A DNA stretch of 64,000 bases from Candidatus Woesearchaeota archaeon (GTDB lineage Archaea > Nanobdellota > Nanobdellia > Woesearchaeales > UBA583). Location of the stretch: the NCBI GenBank assembly GCA_023898345.1, contig CP060218.1, positions 930,001-994,000 on the forward strand. The letters are read 5' to 3'. The notes below the pieces were generated by a model that saw only the letters and a program-made list of their open reading frames with translations, was not told the DNA's origin and ran no database searches. Within the stretch, counting starts at the first letter, position 1. Each line of letters starts with the position of its first letter. Both the position numbers and the translations under genes were made by a program. Shown here piece by piece: positions 49,357-57,688 of this stretch.

Positions 49357-50954
49357 TAAGAACTTTCCTTCTTTCCTATTCCAATTAAAAAACCGCCACG
49401 CGTTTTGACTTCAATCGCATTCGACAAAATAGCATTTTCATCTCCCAAAATCACAACAGGAACGCCAGACTCAATAAGCGCCAAAGGACCATGTTTGAGT
49501 TCACCGCCAGCATAACCCTCTGCATGAATGTACGAAATTTCCTTTAACTTCAAAGCAGCCTCACAAGCAAGCGGATAGTACTGTCTCTTTCCCAGAAAAA
49601 AGAAAGATTTCTTCTCTGCAAGTTTTTCAACAAGCTCTTCAATCTTCCCTTCATTCTCCGAAAATACCAAAGCAAAATCACGTTCAAAATCATCAAGCTC
49701 AAAACCCAATTCCTTACCCTCCAGTTCCTGCGTCAATAATTCAGCAACATAACTTTGAAACAGAAAAGCCTTCGTCGAAGCAACAGAAATCTCTTTCCCA
49801 CAATGCAAATGAATTCTTTGTTCTGCCATGCAATCAATACTCGAATCAGGAGCATTCGTAATAGCAACAAGTTCATTTTTTTCCTTGAGCGTTTTAAGAG
49901 GATGAAGAAGATCTGCCGTCTCACCCGATTGCGAGAACACCAAAAGAAGAGAATCTTTAATCTGCGAATAATTCTCCAGTTCCGAAGCCAAAATACACTG
50001 CGAGACAATGCCCCTCTCCAAAAGTTTGTAATGAAGATAAAGCGTAGCGTGGTACGAAGATCCAGCTCCGAGCAAATACACAGGTTTCTTCTGTAAAGAC
50101 TCTGCAATTCTCTGTATCTCTTTTTTATTTTCCTCAGTCAAAAGTTTGCGAAGATGTTTCTGTTCAAGCATTTCTTTTTCCATATAATATTCCTGACTCT
50201 TTTCTTCCTCTCCTTCCTGCACTTTTGAAACTCTAAACTTTATCTCTAGCTTTCTCATGTCCTTGTCGTACAAAGCGCTGCGTACAAAATCAGCTTCCAT
50301 ATTCAAATGAAAAATCTGTTTGTCTTCGAGTAAAAAATACTCGGAGCACTTACTTTGTATGTCGCTGGCATCAGAACAAAGATACCACTCAGAATCCTTT
50401 TTTCCAACAAGAAGAGGATTGGAATGTTTATACGCTAAAATTTCATGACCAAATTTGAGAATAAAAGAAAACTCCCCAAACAAACGCTCAAGAACCTTTT
50501 CCGTAAGCTGCAAAAGAGAAAGAGAAGAATCTTCTTCATAATAATACGCGTAAAGCTGTGGAATAATTTCCGTGTCCGTTTCAGAAACAAAAACAACTCC
50601 CTCACTTTGAAGTTCAGTACGTACCTCATCTGCATTCTCAACAATCCCATTCATCACGACAAAAAACTCCTGCTTCGTATCAAAGTGCGGATGAGCATTT
50701 TCCCTCGAGCTCTTTCCGTGCGTCGCCCACCTTGTATGTCCAAGCTCAATATTACTTTTTTTCTGAAGAAGACTCTCCATAATTTCAGCACTAAGTTCTC
50801 CCTTTTCTTTGCAGAGCAGGACAGAATTTTCTCCCCTATTCCAAAGCAAAATCCCAAAAGAATCATAACCTCTGTACTGAAGTTTTTGCAAACCCCTAAG
50901 CGTCGACAAAGGACTACTTTCCTCCACAGCCATTCGTGCAACAATACCACACAT
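49209..50954 (-). CDS. glmS: Glucosamine-6-phosphate synthase GlmS
   Basis: A 581-residue amidotransferase. I start at the ATG 50954 so that the catalytic Cys is residue 2 (MCGIVARM); a longer frame exists but would bury it. The glutaminase domain has QYRGYDSFG, GHTRWATHGKSS and NGIVENADE. Two SIS domains follow (LLGAGSSYHATLY, VFSQSGETADLL; SYIHAEGYAGGELKHGPLAL), ending DKPRNLAKSVTVK. It makes glucosamine-6-phosphate from fructose-6-phosphate and glutamine. The start is one base from the glmU stop, giving an operon glmM-glmU-glmS. The gene's 3' end is the duplicated segment flanking the cassettes. Confidence 0.97.
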   Translation of the reverse strand: MCGIVARMAVEESSPLSTLRGLQKLQYRGYDSFGILLWNRGENSVLLCKEKGELSAEIMESLLQKKSNIELGHTRWATHGKSSRENAHPHFDTKQEFFVVMNGIVENADEVRTELQSEGVVFVSETDTEIIPQLYAYYYEEDSSLSLLQLTEKVLERLFGEFSFILKFGHEILAYKHSNPLLVGKKDSEWYLCSDASDIQSKCSEYFLLEDKQIFHLNMEADFVRSALYDKDMRKLEIKFRVSKVQEGEEEKSQEYYMEKEMLEQKHLRKLLTEENKKEIQRIAESLQKKPVYLLGAGSSYHATLYLHYKLLERGIVSQCILASELENYSQIKDSLLLVFSQSGETADLLHPLKTLKEKNELVAITNAPDSSIDCMAEQRIHLHCGKEISVASTKAFLFQSYVAELLTQELEGKELGFELDDFERDFALVFSENEGKIEELVEKLAEKKSFFFLGKRQYYPLACEAALKLKEISYIHAEGYAGGELKHGPLALIESGVPVVILGDENAILSNAIEVKTRGGFLIGIGKKESSYFDCFLRVPEHHSEQYTVMLSQMLAFKMAVHKGINPDKPRNLAKSVTVK

Positions 50955-50955
50955 A

Positions 50956-52377
50956 TTATCTTTCACCCTCCTTATTTTTTCCTTCCAAGAGAACAGTTTT
51001 TTTTGCAACAGTTTCCACATCCTGACGAAGCTGAACAAACTTGTTCTTTTCAACAAAACCCTTAAGACAGACACCAGCGCCAACCCAAGCATTGTTTCCA
51101 ATAAGCGTTCCAGGAGCAGTATTTACCTGCGAGCCAATTCTGACATAATCTCCAACAATTGCAGAGCACTTATCCAAATTCGTTTCATAACGTTTGTTAA
51201 AAATCGTAACTTTCACCGTTTCCTGATCAAAACGCCTATTAGAAAGAATCGCCCCCGAACCAATACGCGCACCCTTACCCAAAATTCCGTCGCCAACAAA
51301 GGTGTGGGACTGTACCTTGGCCTCATTAAAAATAATACACTGTTTAATTTCAGCAGCATTTCCGACAACAACATCATCACCAATAAGAGTATTAGGACGA
51401 AGAAGAGCAAAAGGGCGAACAAGTACATTTTTTCCTATTTTCACAGGACCTTCAATCACTGCATAAGGAGAAATAATACTTCCTTCTCCAATCTCAACTT
51501 CGCCACTCAAAACTGCGCTCGGATGAACTTCTCCCTTAATACTCGTCTTTATTCCTTTTGCATATTCCTTAAGTTTTTCCAAAGCCTGCCAAGGATACTC
51601 ACCCTCTTGTAAAAGTTCCGGACAAGGACAAGCAGACAGATCCGAAAAATAATAGGAATGAGAAAGAACTTCCTTTTCTTGAGCAAAAAGTCCTTCCATA
51701 TATTCTCTTGCCCGAGACAGTTCTTCCAAAGTTCCAACGCCGAGCCATTCCTTCTCCTTAGCTCTGACACCAGCAATTTCTTCCTCCTTCATCAAAGAAG
51801 CCAAAGCATCTGTTATTTCATATTCCCCTCTTTCCGACATACCCTTATCTTTCATATGTTCAATAAGCGCAGCATTCATTTTCCAAGCTCCCGTATTTGC
51901 AAGATTTGTTTTAGGATGCAAAGGTTTTTCCTCAATACTTTGAAGATGTCCCTTTTCATTCAATTCCACAACAGCGTACTGGCGAGGATCTGGCGTTTCT
52001 CGAAGGAGAACTGCTTTGTCCTGTTTTACAAGACGAGAAAGTGCAGCCGGAGAAATAATATCATCACCAAGCAAAATAAGAAATTCTTCTCCTCCAAGTT
52101 CATTTTGCGCACTAAGCAGAGCGTGTCCAGTTCCCAGAGTTTCTTCCTGAACAACATAGGAAATAGGCTTTCCTTTGAACTCCTTTCCAAAATAGGCCAT
52201 AATCTGCTCCTTAAGATACTTAACAACAATCACATATTCGTCGACAAAGTCATACGCTGCCTGCATGCTGTGTTGCATAAGAGGAATACCACCAACCTCA
52301 ATCAAAGGTTTTGGCGTGTCCAAAGTTAAAGGATGCATTCTCGTTCCTTTTCCAGCCGCCAAAATAAGAGCTTTCAT
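50956..52377 (-). CDS. glmU: Bifunctional sugar-1-phosphate nucleotidylyltransferase/acetyltransferase (GlmU-like)
   Basis: A 473-residue protein. The N-terminal nucleotidyltransferase has LAAGKGTRMHPLTLDTPKP, EETLGTGHALLSAQ and FLILLGDDIIS. The C-terminal half is a left-handed beta-helix of hexapeptide repeats (GEVEIGEGSIISPYAVIEG, IGKNVLVRPFALLRPNTL, VRIGSQVNTAPGTLIGNNAW). The layout matches archaeal GlmU-like enzymes such as Sulfolobus ST0452 (known family). It acetylates glucosamine-1-phosphate and transfers UMP to yield UDP-GlcNAc. It overlaps the glmM stop by four bases. Reliance on acetyl-CoA is inferred from the family. Confidence 0.93.
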   Translation of the reverse strand: MKALILAAGKGTRMHPLTLDTPKPLIEVGGIPLMQHSMQAAYDFVDEYVIVVKYLKEQIMAYFGKEFKGKPISYVVQEETLGTGHALLSAQNELGGEEFLILLGDDIISPAALSRLVKQDKAVLLRETPDPRQYAVVELNEKGHLQSIEEKPLHPKTNLANTGAWKMNAALIEHMKDKGMSERGEYEITDALASLMKEEEIAGVRAKEKEWLGVGTLEELSRAREYMEGLFAQEKEVLSHSYYFSDLSACPCPELLQEGEYPWQALEKLKEYAKGIKTSIKGEVHPSAVLSGEVEIGEGSIISPYAVIEGPVKIGKNVLVRPFALLRPNTLIGDDVVVGNAAEIKQCIIFNEAKVQSHTFVGDGILGKGARIGSGAILSNRRFDQETVKVTIFNKRYETNLDKCSAIVGDYVRIGSQVNTAPGTLIGNNAWVGAGVCLKGFVEKNKFVQLRQDVETVAKKTVLLEGKNKEGER

Positions 52378-53720
52378 TGTCTAGCCTCCAGTTCACGACT
52401 TAAACTTTCATACACAGCATTCGCAACACTTTGTACTGTTTCAGGATGATGATTTTCCACAGTAATTCTCCATTTTGGCTCAGTTCCAGAAGGACGCACA
52501 ATAATTTGACCATCATCTCCAAACTCAGTCCTGTAGCCTTGAACAAGCGCATGTGTTTGAGGTAAGTCATCAAGAGAAACCTTACTTGAACTTTGAAGTG
52601 TAAGATTTACTTGAGGATTCAAATCAAAAAGAGAAGAAATTTCTGAAATAGGAGAAGTTCCTGAATAATTCAAAAGCTGAATAAGAGACAAAAGTCCGTC
52701 GCCAGACCTTGCCTGATTACCAAAAATAATGTGCCCTGAATTTTCACCGCCAAAACTATGGCCGTTGTCACAAATCTGCCAGCCAATGTACTTGTCCCCG
52801 CATTCCGTACGAAGAACAGAAATCCCCTGTTCCTTAAGATAGCTTTCAAGAGCAGAGTTGCTGTACAAAGTTAAAAGAGCTGTATCCTTGTGAAGTTCAC
52901 CTCGCTTTTTCAACTCAACAGCAAAATATCCCAAAACTTTGTCCCCATCAACAATGTTGCCAGCTTCATCACAAAAGACACATCTGTCCATGTCGCCATC
53001 AAAGGAAACTCCCATGTCGGCTTTGTGTTCTCTAACTTTCTCTGCCAAAAATTCAGGATGCATAGCGCCACAATCTGCATTAATATTTTTTCCGTTCGGA
53101 GAAGTATTGTACACGAAAACACAATCTGCAAGACTTTCGTAAAAATCTAAAGGAATAACACTAGCAGCCCCGTTTGCACAATCAATAACAACAGACTTTG
53201 GACTTTTCCCCTGAACCTGAGCTTTGAGAAAATCCAAGTACAAAGACAAAGCTTCAGGAGAAGACTGTGCAGAAAAATCAGAAGAGACAAAAGAAGAAGA
53301 AGAAGTCTGAGAAAAAATGTCTTCAATCTGTCTTTCCTCCTTTTCACGAATTTTAAAACCTTGAGCATCCACAATTTTTATTCCATTATCTTCGTAGGGA
53401 TTGTGCGAAGCCGTAATCATAATTCCTCTGTCTGCTCCAGTTTTTTGAGTCAGAAAAGCAAGTGCTGGCGTTGGCAAAACTCCAAAACGCGTAACAGCAA
53501 TTCCTTGATCTTGCAAAGTTGAAGTCAGAATTTCTTCAATAAAAGGAGAACTTTCCCTTGTATCTTGTGCAAGAACAACACGCGGCAAATCATTTCCACT
53601 TGTCTCTTTTATCTGTCTGGCAAGAGCAAGGCCAATACGCGAAAGATGTTCTTTGTCGAGAGGTGGCTGGTATGCTTTGGCGCGAATGCCATCAGTCCCA
53701 AATAAATGTACAGTTTTCAT
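52374..53720 (-). CDS. glmM: Phosphoglucosamine mutase GlmM
   Basis: A 448-residue alpha-D-phosphohexomutase. All four signatures are present: the phosphoserine loop TASHNPYEDNGIKI, the metal loop FDGDMDRCVF, the sugar loop GGENSGHIIF and the phosphate loop RPSGTEPKWRI. It converts glucosamine-6-phosphate to glucosamine-1-phosphate. It is the first gene of the UDP-GlcNAc operon. TATA-like ATTTAAAAG (about 53748-53756) is about 30 nt upstream of the ATG. The sugar loop and the operon favour GlmM over phosphomannomutase. Confidence 0.93.
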   Translation of the reverse strand: MKTVHLFGTDGIRAKAYQPPLDKEHLSRIGLALARQIKETSGNDLPRVVLAQDTRESSPFIEEILTSTLQDQGIAVTRFGVLPTPALAFLTQKTGADRGIMITASHNPYEDNGIKIVDAQGFKIREKEERQIEDIFSQTSSSSFVSSDFSAQSSPEALSLYLDFLKAQVQGKSPKSVVIDCANGAASVIPLDFYESLADCVFVYNTSPNGKNINADCGAMHPEFLAEKVREHKADMGVSFDGDMDRCVFCDEAGNIVDGDKVLGYFAVELKKRGELHKDTALLTLYSNSALESYLKEQGISVLRTECGDKYIGWQICDNGHSFGGENSGHIIFGNQARSGDGLLSLIQLLNYSGTSPISEISSLFDLNPQVNLTLQSSSKVSLDDLPQTHALVQGYRTEFGDDGQIIVRPSGTEPKWRITVENHHPETVQSVANAVYESLSRELEARQ

Positions 53721-53810
53721 AAACAGACTTGAAGGAGACGGAAACGACTTTTAAATTCTATTAAAATTTTTATGTTGGTGGTACAACTATTCTTGTACTA
53801 GTTGAGCAAA

Positions 53811-53956
53811 TAAAGAAATCGCTAAAATATGCCTATCCCAATCGGAGTAGAGCTCCGAGGGCAGTACGGCAATTTTCAAGACGCGAGTTCTAATTCCCTG
53901 CTGGGTGGTCGGTCGCAGCAGGCAGAGCTGTGGAGTATAATACCCAGCTAAGGAAT
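53811..53956 (+). repeat. Structured repeat M2, copy b (long form)
   Basis: About 146 bp. It has the hairpin TCGGAG-TAGAG-CTCCGA and a strong long stem in which ATTCC-CTGCTGGGT pairs with ACCCAGC-TAAGGAAT. This copy has no gene stop at its right end; repeat M1 in inverted orientation follows 20 bp later. The left neighbour sequence has the palindrome GTACAA-N6-TTGTAC (53781-53798). Confidence 0.82.
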
Positions 53957-53976
53957 CAAAAAATTGTTAGCTGAAA

Positions 53977-54080
53977 GTATAGTGCTCCGCAGAAGTTTTT
54001 GCCTTCGAGAACACCACATAGCAAACGAAGGGAGTGAGTGGAGAGGAGGCAAAAATAATTATTTTTATGGACGACTATAT
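53977..54080 (-). repeat. Repeat M1, copy b (inverted)
   Basis: The reverse complement of 25414-25517 at about 80 percent identity. Both ends (GTATAGTGC at the left, GACTATAT at the right) and the GAAG/CTTC hairpin are kept. Together with M2, the palindrome at 54087-54102 and the promoter of the next operon it accounts for the 506-bp gap 53721-54226. Confidence 0.75.
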
Positions 54081-54086
54081 TTTTGA

Positions 54087-54102
54087 TGTGAGATATATCA
54101 CA
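54087..54102. promoter_or_regulatory. Palindrome TGTGAGATATATCACA
   Basis: TGTGA-N6-TCACA, 96 bp upstream of the TATA-like box of the toxin-antitoxin operon. The half-sites equal those of bacterial CRP-type operators. The GTGACATATGTCAC palindrome at 26823-26836 is related. The regulator is not in this window. Confidence 0.5.
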
Positions 54103-54226
54103 AAACTTCCAAAGGACATAAGTTAATTTTATTAAAACAAGGTTCTTTCCAACTTAAAGAAAAGAGAACTGTCAATCCTTCAAAGTGAAAAAAAGATAGT
54201 ATAAAACAATGATAGAAGAAAGAGTC

Positions 54227-54505
54227 ATGAAGCGTGAAGTTGAAAAACTGAAAATAACTGGTCTTCAGCTTGAAAAAGTTTTTGATAAAAATTTTTTAAG
54301 AATCTTAAATGGTAAAGAGGAAACCTTCCCAATTAGTCTTGTTTTTGTCCGAGAAATTGGTGAAGGAAGAGAAAAAACAATTAAACAGCTTCAACTTTCT
54401 CGTGAGTCTTCCATTGACAAAAAGGACAACACCCTTCACATAACTTCAAACGATGAAGGATTCATGGAAGAATTCATTGCCCTTTTAGCAGAAAAAAATG
54501 ACTAG
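54227..54505 (+). CDS. Small protein of unknown function, first gene of the toxin-antitoxin operon
   Basis: A 92-residue charged protein. I start at the ATG 54227 (MKREVEKLK) because TATA-like AGTATAAAA (54198-54206) lies 25 nt upstream; the in-frame ATG at 54209 is too close to it. Segments such as LKITGLQLEKVFDKNFLRIL and LHITSNDEGFMEEFIALL look helical and beta mixed. There is no clear DNA-binding motif. It overlaps the antitoxin-like gene by eight bases and may be part of the same system, for example a third component or regulator, but this is inference. Confidence 0.6.
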   Translation: MKREVEKLKITGLQLEKVFDKNFLRILNGKEETFPISLVFVREIGEGREKTIKQLQLSRESSIDKKDNTLHITSNDEGFMEEFIALLAEKND

Positions 54506-54788
54506 TGAGAATAATGAAATTATATACAATTTCCTTGATAAAACGACTTATTATGATTTTGAAGGAAATAAGAAGAAACAACTAGAAGTAGAATTCAAAA
54601 CAGATAAAACAACATTCAGAAACTGTAGTGAAGAAGAAATTATTGATTATCTTTTCAAAAAACTTCATGAACTAGAAAGGAAAATAAATCTTCAAGAACA
54701 AAAAGAAGTAGGGTTTATTACCTTGCCAAAATCCTTACAAGAAGTCTGGAACAATCCTAAAGAAGATGAGTGGGACAAATTTGCATAA
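54498..54788 (+). CDS. Probable antitoxin of the PemK/MazF operon
   Basis: A 96-residue acidic, Lys/Glu-rich protein. Its C-terminus, TLPKSLQEVWNNPKEDEWDKFA split here as TLPKSLQEVWNN and PKEDEWDKFA, resembles the toxin-wrapping tails of antitoxins paired with PemK/MazF toxins (L-P-x-S-x-x-E-V-W-x-N). The N-terminal part has no obvious ribbon-helix-helix. It overlaps both neighbours (eight bases upstream, 23 bases with the toxin gene), a usual coupling in such operons. Confidence comes mainly from context. Confidence 0.75.
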   Translation: MTSENNEIIYNFLDKTTYYDFEGNKKKQLEVEFKTDKTTFRNCSEEEIIDYLFKKLHELERKINLQEQKEVGFITLPKSLQEVWNNPKEDEWDKFA

Positions 54789-55155
54789 ACAGGGAGAAAT
54801 AGTTTTTATGACTTGTCCTTTTGTCGACAAAACTGGAAGACTTAGCTCCAAAAGTAGGCCTGTCTTAATAATCTCAAATGAGGAGTACAATAAAAAAAAT
54901 AATTCCCTGCTTGTATGTGCACTGACAACGACAATCAGAAAGTGGCCAAAATCAATATTTCTAGACTCAAAATTGTGTATGGAAAATGGAACTCTTCCGC
55001 TTAATTCCGAATTAAGACCAGACCTTGTCTTTAACGGACATAAAACTGAAATAGGAAGAAAATGCGGAGAAATCAAAGAGTCAGTTTTGCAAGAAGCAAT
55101 CCAAAATCTTAAAGATATTATTGCAATTGATTCCCCACTCACAAAGTTTATCTAG
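54766..55155 (+). CDS. PemK/MazF-family toxin (endoribonuclease)
   Basis: A 129-residue protein of the PemK/MazF/CcdB-type SH3-like fold. The N-terminal GEIVFMTCPFVDKTGRLSS and SKSRPVLIISNEEY are the family's first strands with the conserved Arg-Pro; LLVCALTTTIRKWPKSIFL and SELRPDLVFNGHKTEI follow. MazF-like toxins cut mRNA at short motifs when the antitoxin is lost. The gene overlaps the antitoxin by 23 bases. Next to two repeat elements, the operon looks like a recent arrival, though base composition is not strikingly different. Confidence 0.9.
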   Translation: MSGTNLHKQGEIVFMTCPFVDKTGRLSSKSRPVLIISNEEYNKKNNSLLVCALTTTIRKWPKSIFLDSKLCMENGTLPLNSELRPDLVFNGHKTEIGRKCGEIKESVLQEAIQNLKDIIAIDSPLTKFI

Positions 55156-55230
55156 GAAAAAAGCTAAGGAATCATCACCACTGTCTTGCCATAATCTTTA
55201 AATACTCCCTTCTGCCACTTCCTATTTACT

Positions 55231-56493
55231 ATGATTGACATTAAGCTACTACGAGAACAAAGAGATGAGCTTGTGAAAAACTTGCAAAAACGACAAGACT
55301 ACGACGTCACAGTTGTAGACAAAGTTCTCTCTCTTGACTCTTCGTGGCGTTCACTCAAATCTGAACTTGATTCTCTTAAAGCCCAAAAAAATAAAGAAAG
55401 CAAAGCAATTGCAGAAGTGAAAAAAAAAGGAGGCGATGTTCAAGCGCAACTCGGCAAAGTAAAAGAAATTGCTCAAGCTATCGAAAAAAAAGACGAAGAA
55501 CTATCCTCACTTGAAACAGAAAGAAATGAACTTCTTCTCTCCATTCCCAACATGCTCGACGAAGCTGTTCCTCTCGGTGCTGATGATGAAGCAAACCTTG
55601 TCGTGCGCACATTCGGAGAAAAACCTCAATTCTCTTTCAAAGCAAGAAACCACCAAGAAATCTGCGAACTAAAGGGATGGTACGATTTAGACACAGCCGC
55701 CAAAGCTTCGGGAGCACGTTTCTATTATCTCAAAGGAGATTTAGTCATGCTTGAACTTGCCCTGTACCAATTTGTTTTGCAAAAACTTAGCAAAAAAGGC
55801 TATCTCCCCGTCGAAGTTCCCCCTATGTTGCACAGAGAGGCCATAGGAAAATCCGTTTGTCTTGCAGATTTTGAAGAAGTCATTTACAAAATAGAAGATG
55901 AAGATTTGTACATGGTCGGAACATCTGAGCACGCACTTGCCGTCCTTCACGATTCACAAACCTTCACGCACAAAGATTTGCCTCTAAAATATGCAGGACT
56001 TTCACCTTGCTTTAGAAAAGAAGCAGGAGTAACAAAAGACTCAAAAGGAATTTTCAGAGTACACAACTTCAACAAAATTGAGCAGTTTGTGTTCTCAAAA
56101 CCCGAAGAGTCAGACAAATTCCATGAAGAAATAACAAAAAACGCAGAAGAGATTTTCCAAGACTTAGACCTCCACTATCAAATTGTAGACATTTGTTCAG
56201 GAGACATTGGAAACTTTGCCAGCCGAAAGTTTGACCTCGAAGCTTGGCTCCCTGGACAGGAAAAATATAGGGAAATGGTTTCCGCTTCAAACTACAGAGA
56301 CTACGGAGCGCGCCGCCTGAATGTACGTTTCCAAAATGAAAAAGGAGAACTCGAATATGTTCACACCCTCAACTCCACAGCCATTGCTTTGACGCGCTGC
56401 ATGATTGCAATACTCGAACAACACCAATTAGAAGACGGCTCAGTTAAAGTTCCAAAAGTTCTTGTTCCTTTTTTAGGAAAAGAAGTTTTGTAA
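55231..56493 (+). CDS. serS: Seryl-tRNA synthetase
   Basis: A 420-residue class II synthetase of the common type. The N-terminal antiparallel coiled-coil tRNA arm spans about 1-110 (LKAQKNKESKAIAEVKKKGG region). Motif 2 is SPCFRKEAGVTKDSKGIFR with VHNFNKIEQF; motif 3 lies in TLNSTAIALTRCMIAILE. The Ser/Thr-specific GTSEHALAVLH is present. It charges tRNA-Ser. TATA-like CTTTAAATAC (about 55196-55205) is about 30 nt upstream. It is not the rare methanogen-type enzyme. The gene lies seven bases before the untranslated start region of the Taw1-type gene. Confidence 0.97.
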   Translation: MIDIKLLREQRDELVKNLQKRQDYDVTVVDKVLSLDSSWRSLKSELDSLKAQKNKESKAIAEVKKKGGDVQAQLGKVKEIAQAIEKKDEELSSLETERNELLLSIPNMLDEAVPLGADDEANLVVRTFGEKPQFSFKARNHQEICELKGWYDLDTAAKASGARFYYLKGDLVMLELALYQFVLQKLSKKGYLPVEVPPMLHREAIGKSVCLADFEEVIYKIEDEDLYMVGTSEHALAVLHDSQTFTHKDLPLKYAGLSPCFRKEAGVTKDSKGIFRVHNFNKIEQFVFSKPEESDKFHEEITKNAEEIFQDLDLHYQIVDICSGDIGNFASRKFDLEAWLPGQEKYREMVSASNYRDYGARRLNVRFQNEKGELEYVHTLNSTAIALTRCMIAILEQHQLEDGSVKVPKVLVPFLGKEVL

Positions 56494-56553
56494 ATCTTCT
56501 TGTTTTTCTGTCCCCCACTCACATTTATAAAAAACTCCCTCTTGCCAAAACAA

Positions 56554-57648
56554 ATGAATGTAGAAAAAAAGGATGGCGCCATATACTACAGGGCTTGGGA
56601 CAACGTCAAAGAAACAAGACCCGACGGCAAAAAAGTTAATCGCCTTCCTGAAAAAATTACACAAGATTTAGAAAAAAAACAATACCGCGTGTACGGACAC
56701 AGCGCAGTACAAATCTGTGGCTGGACAAAAAAAGCCCTAACAAACGAAGAAAGTTCTTGCTATAAACAAAAATTTTACGGAATCGACTGCCATTCCTGCA
56801 TGGAGTTTTCCCCTGCCGTCATGTGGTGTCAACAAAACTGTACATTCTGCTGGCGACCCATGGAATTTATGAAAAACATAGAAATCAACCCAGAAGAAGT
56901 TGATAACTTTAAAGACATTGTTGATACACTTCTAGAAGAAAGAAAAAAATTACTCTCAGGATTTAGAAGCAGCAAGACGCTCAATACAAAAAAATTCGAC
57001 GAAGCACAAGTTCCCTCTCACTTTGCAATCTCACTTTCGGGCGAGCCGACAATGTACCCACACCTCGACAAAATAATAGAATACCTCAAAAGCTTTCCAA
57101 AAACAAAATCTATCTTCCTCGTAACAAACGCACAAATTCCAGAGTTTTTTGAAAAGCTCCTTGAAACTCCAAAAGCACTCCCAACCCAACTCTATATTTC
57201 CATTGACGCGCCAAGCAAAGAGCATTTCAAAAAAATTAATCTTTCACTTTACGAAGACGGTTGGGAAAGACTACAAAGATCTCTAGAATATTTTTCAAAA
57301 ATACAAACACGAAAAATTTTTCGTATGACACAAATAAAAGGAACAAACGATAAAGAAGAAGACCTTGAAGGTTACAAAACACTAGTCGAAAAAGGGAAAC
57401 CAGACTTCATAGAAGTGAAAGCGTACATGCACATAGGAATGAGTCAAGGACGCCACAAAAAAGAAGAAATGCCCGAATTTTTAGAAGTCAAAGAATTTGC
57501 ACAAAAATTAGCAAATTATCTTGGAAACTACAACTTTGTCCACGAAGCGCCAGCAAGCAGAATCTGCCTCCTTCAACGCAAGGACACACCATACCAAGTG
57601 AAAATAGAACAGTTTGAAAACGAAAAAGTTTTACCGAAAAAGGACTAA
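56554..57648 (+). CDS. taw1: 4-demethylwyosine synthase (Taw1/TYW1 type radical SAM enzyme)
   Basis: A 364-residue radical SAM protein. I start at the ATG 56554 (MNVEKKDGA); TATA-like ATTTATAAAA (56523-56532) sits 27 nt upstream, so the longer frame from 56500 is unlikely. The radical SAM cluster motif is C-x3-C-x2-C in WCQQNCTFCWRP. The archaeal second-cluster cysteines include those in HSAVQICGWTKKAL, SSCYKQKFYGIDCHSC. SLSGEPTMYPHLDKIIEYL follows. It condenses N1-methylguanosine-37 of tRNA-Phe with pyruvate to form the tricyclic base of wyosine. Length matches archaeal Taw1. Confidence 0.94.
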   Translation: MNVEKKDGAIYYRAWDNVKETRPDGKKVNRLPEKITQDLEKKQYRVYGHSAVQICGWTKKALTNEESSCYKQKFYGIDCHSCMEFSPAVMWCQQNCTFCWRPMEFMKNIEINPEEVDNFKDIVDTLLEERKKLLSGFRSSKTLNTKKFDEAQVPSHFAISLSGEPTMYPHLDKIIEYLKSFPKTKSIFLVTNAQIPEFFEKLLETPKALPTQLYISIDAPSKEHFKKINLSLYEDGWERLQRSLEYFSKIQTRKIFRMTQIKGTNDKEEDLEGYKTLVEKGKPDFIEVKAYMHIGMSQGRHKKEEMPEFLEVKEFAQKLANYLGNYNFVHEAPASRICLLQRKDTPYQVKIEQFENEKVLPKKD

Positions 57649-57688
57649 CACCAAATTTTTAAACCTCAATTCGTTAATATGTTAACTA

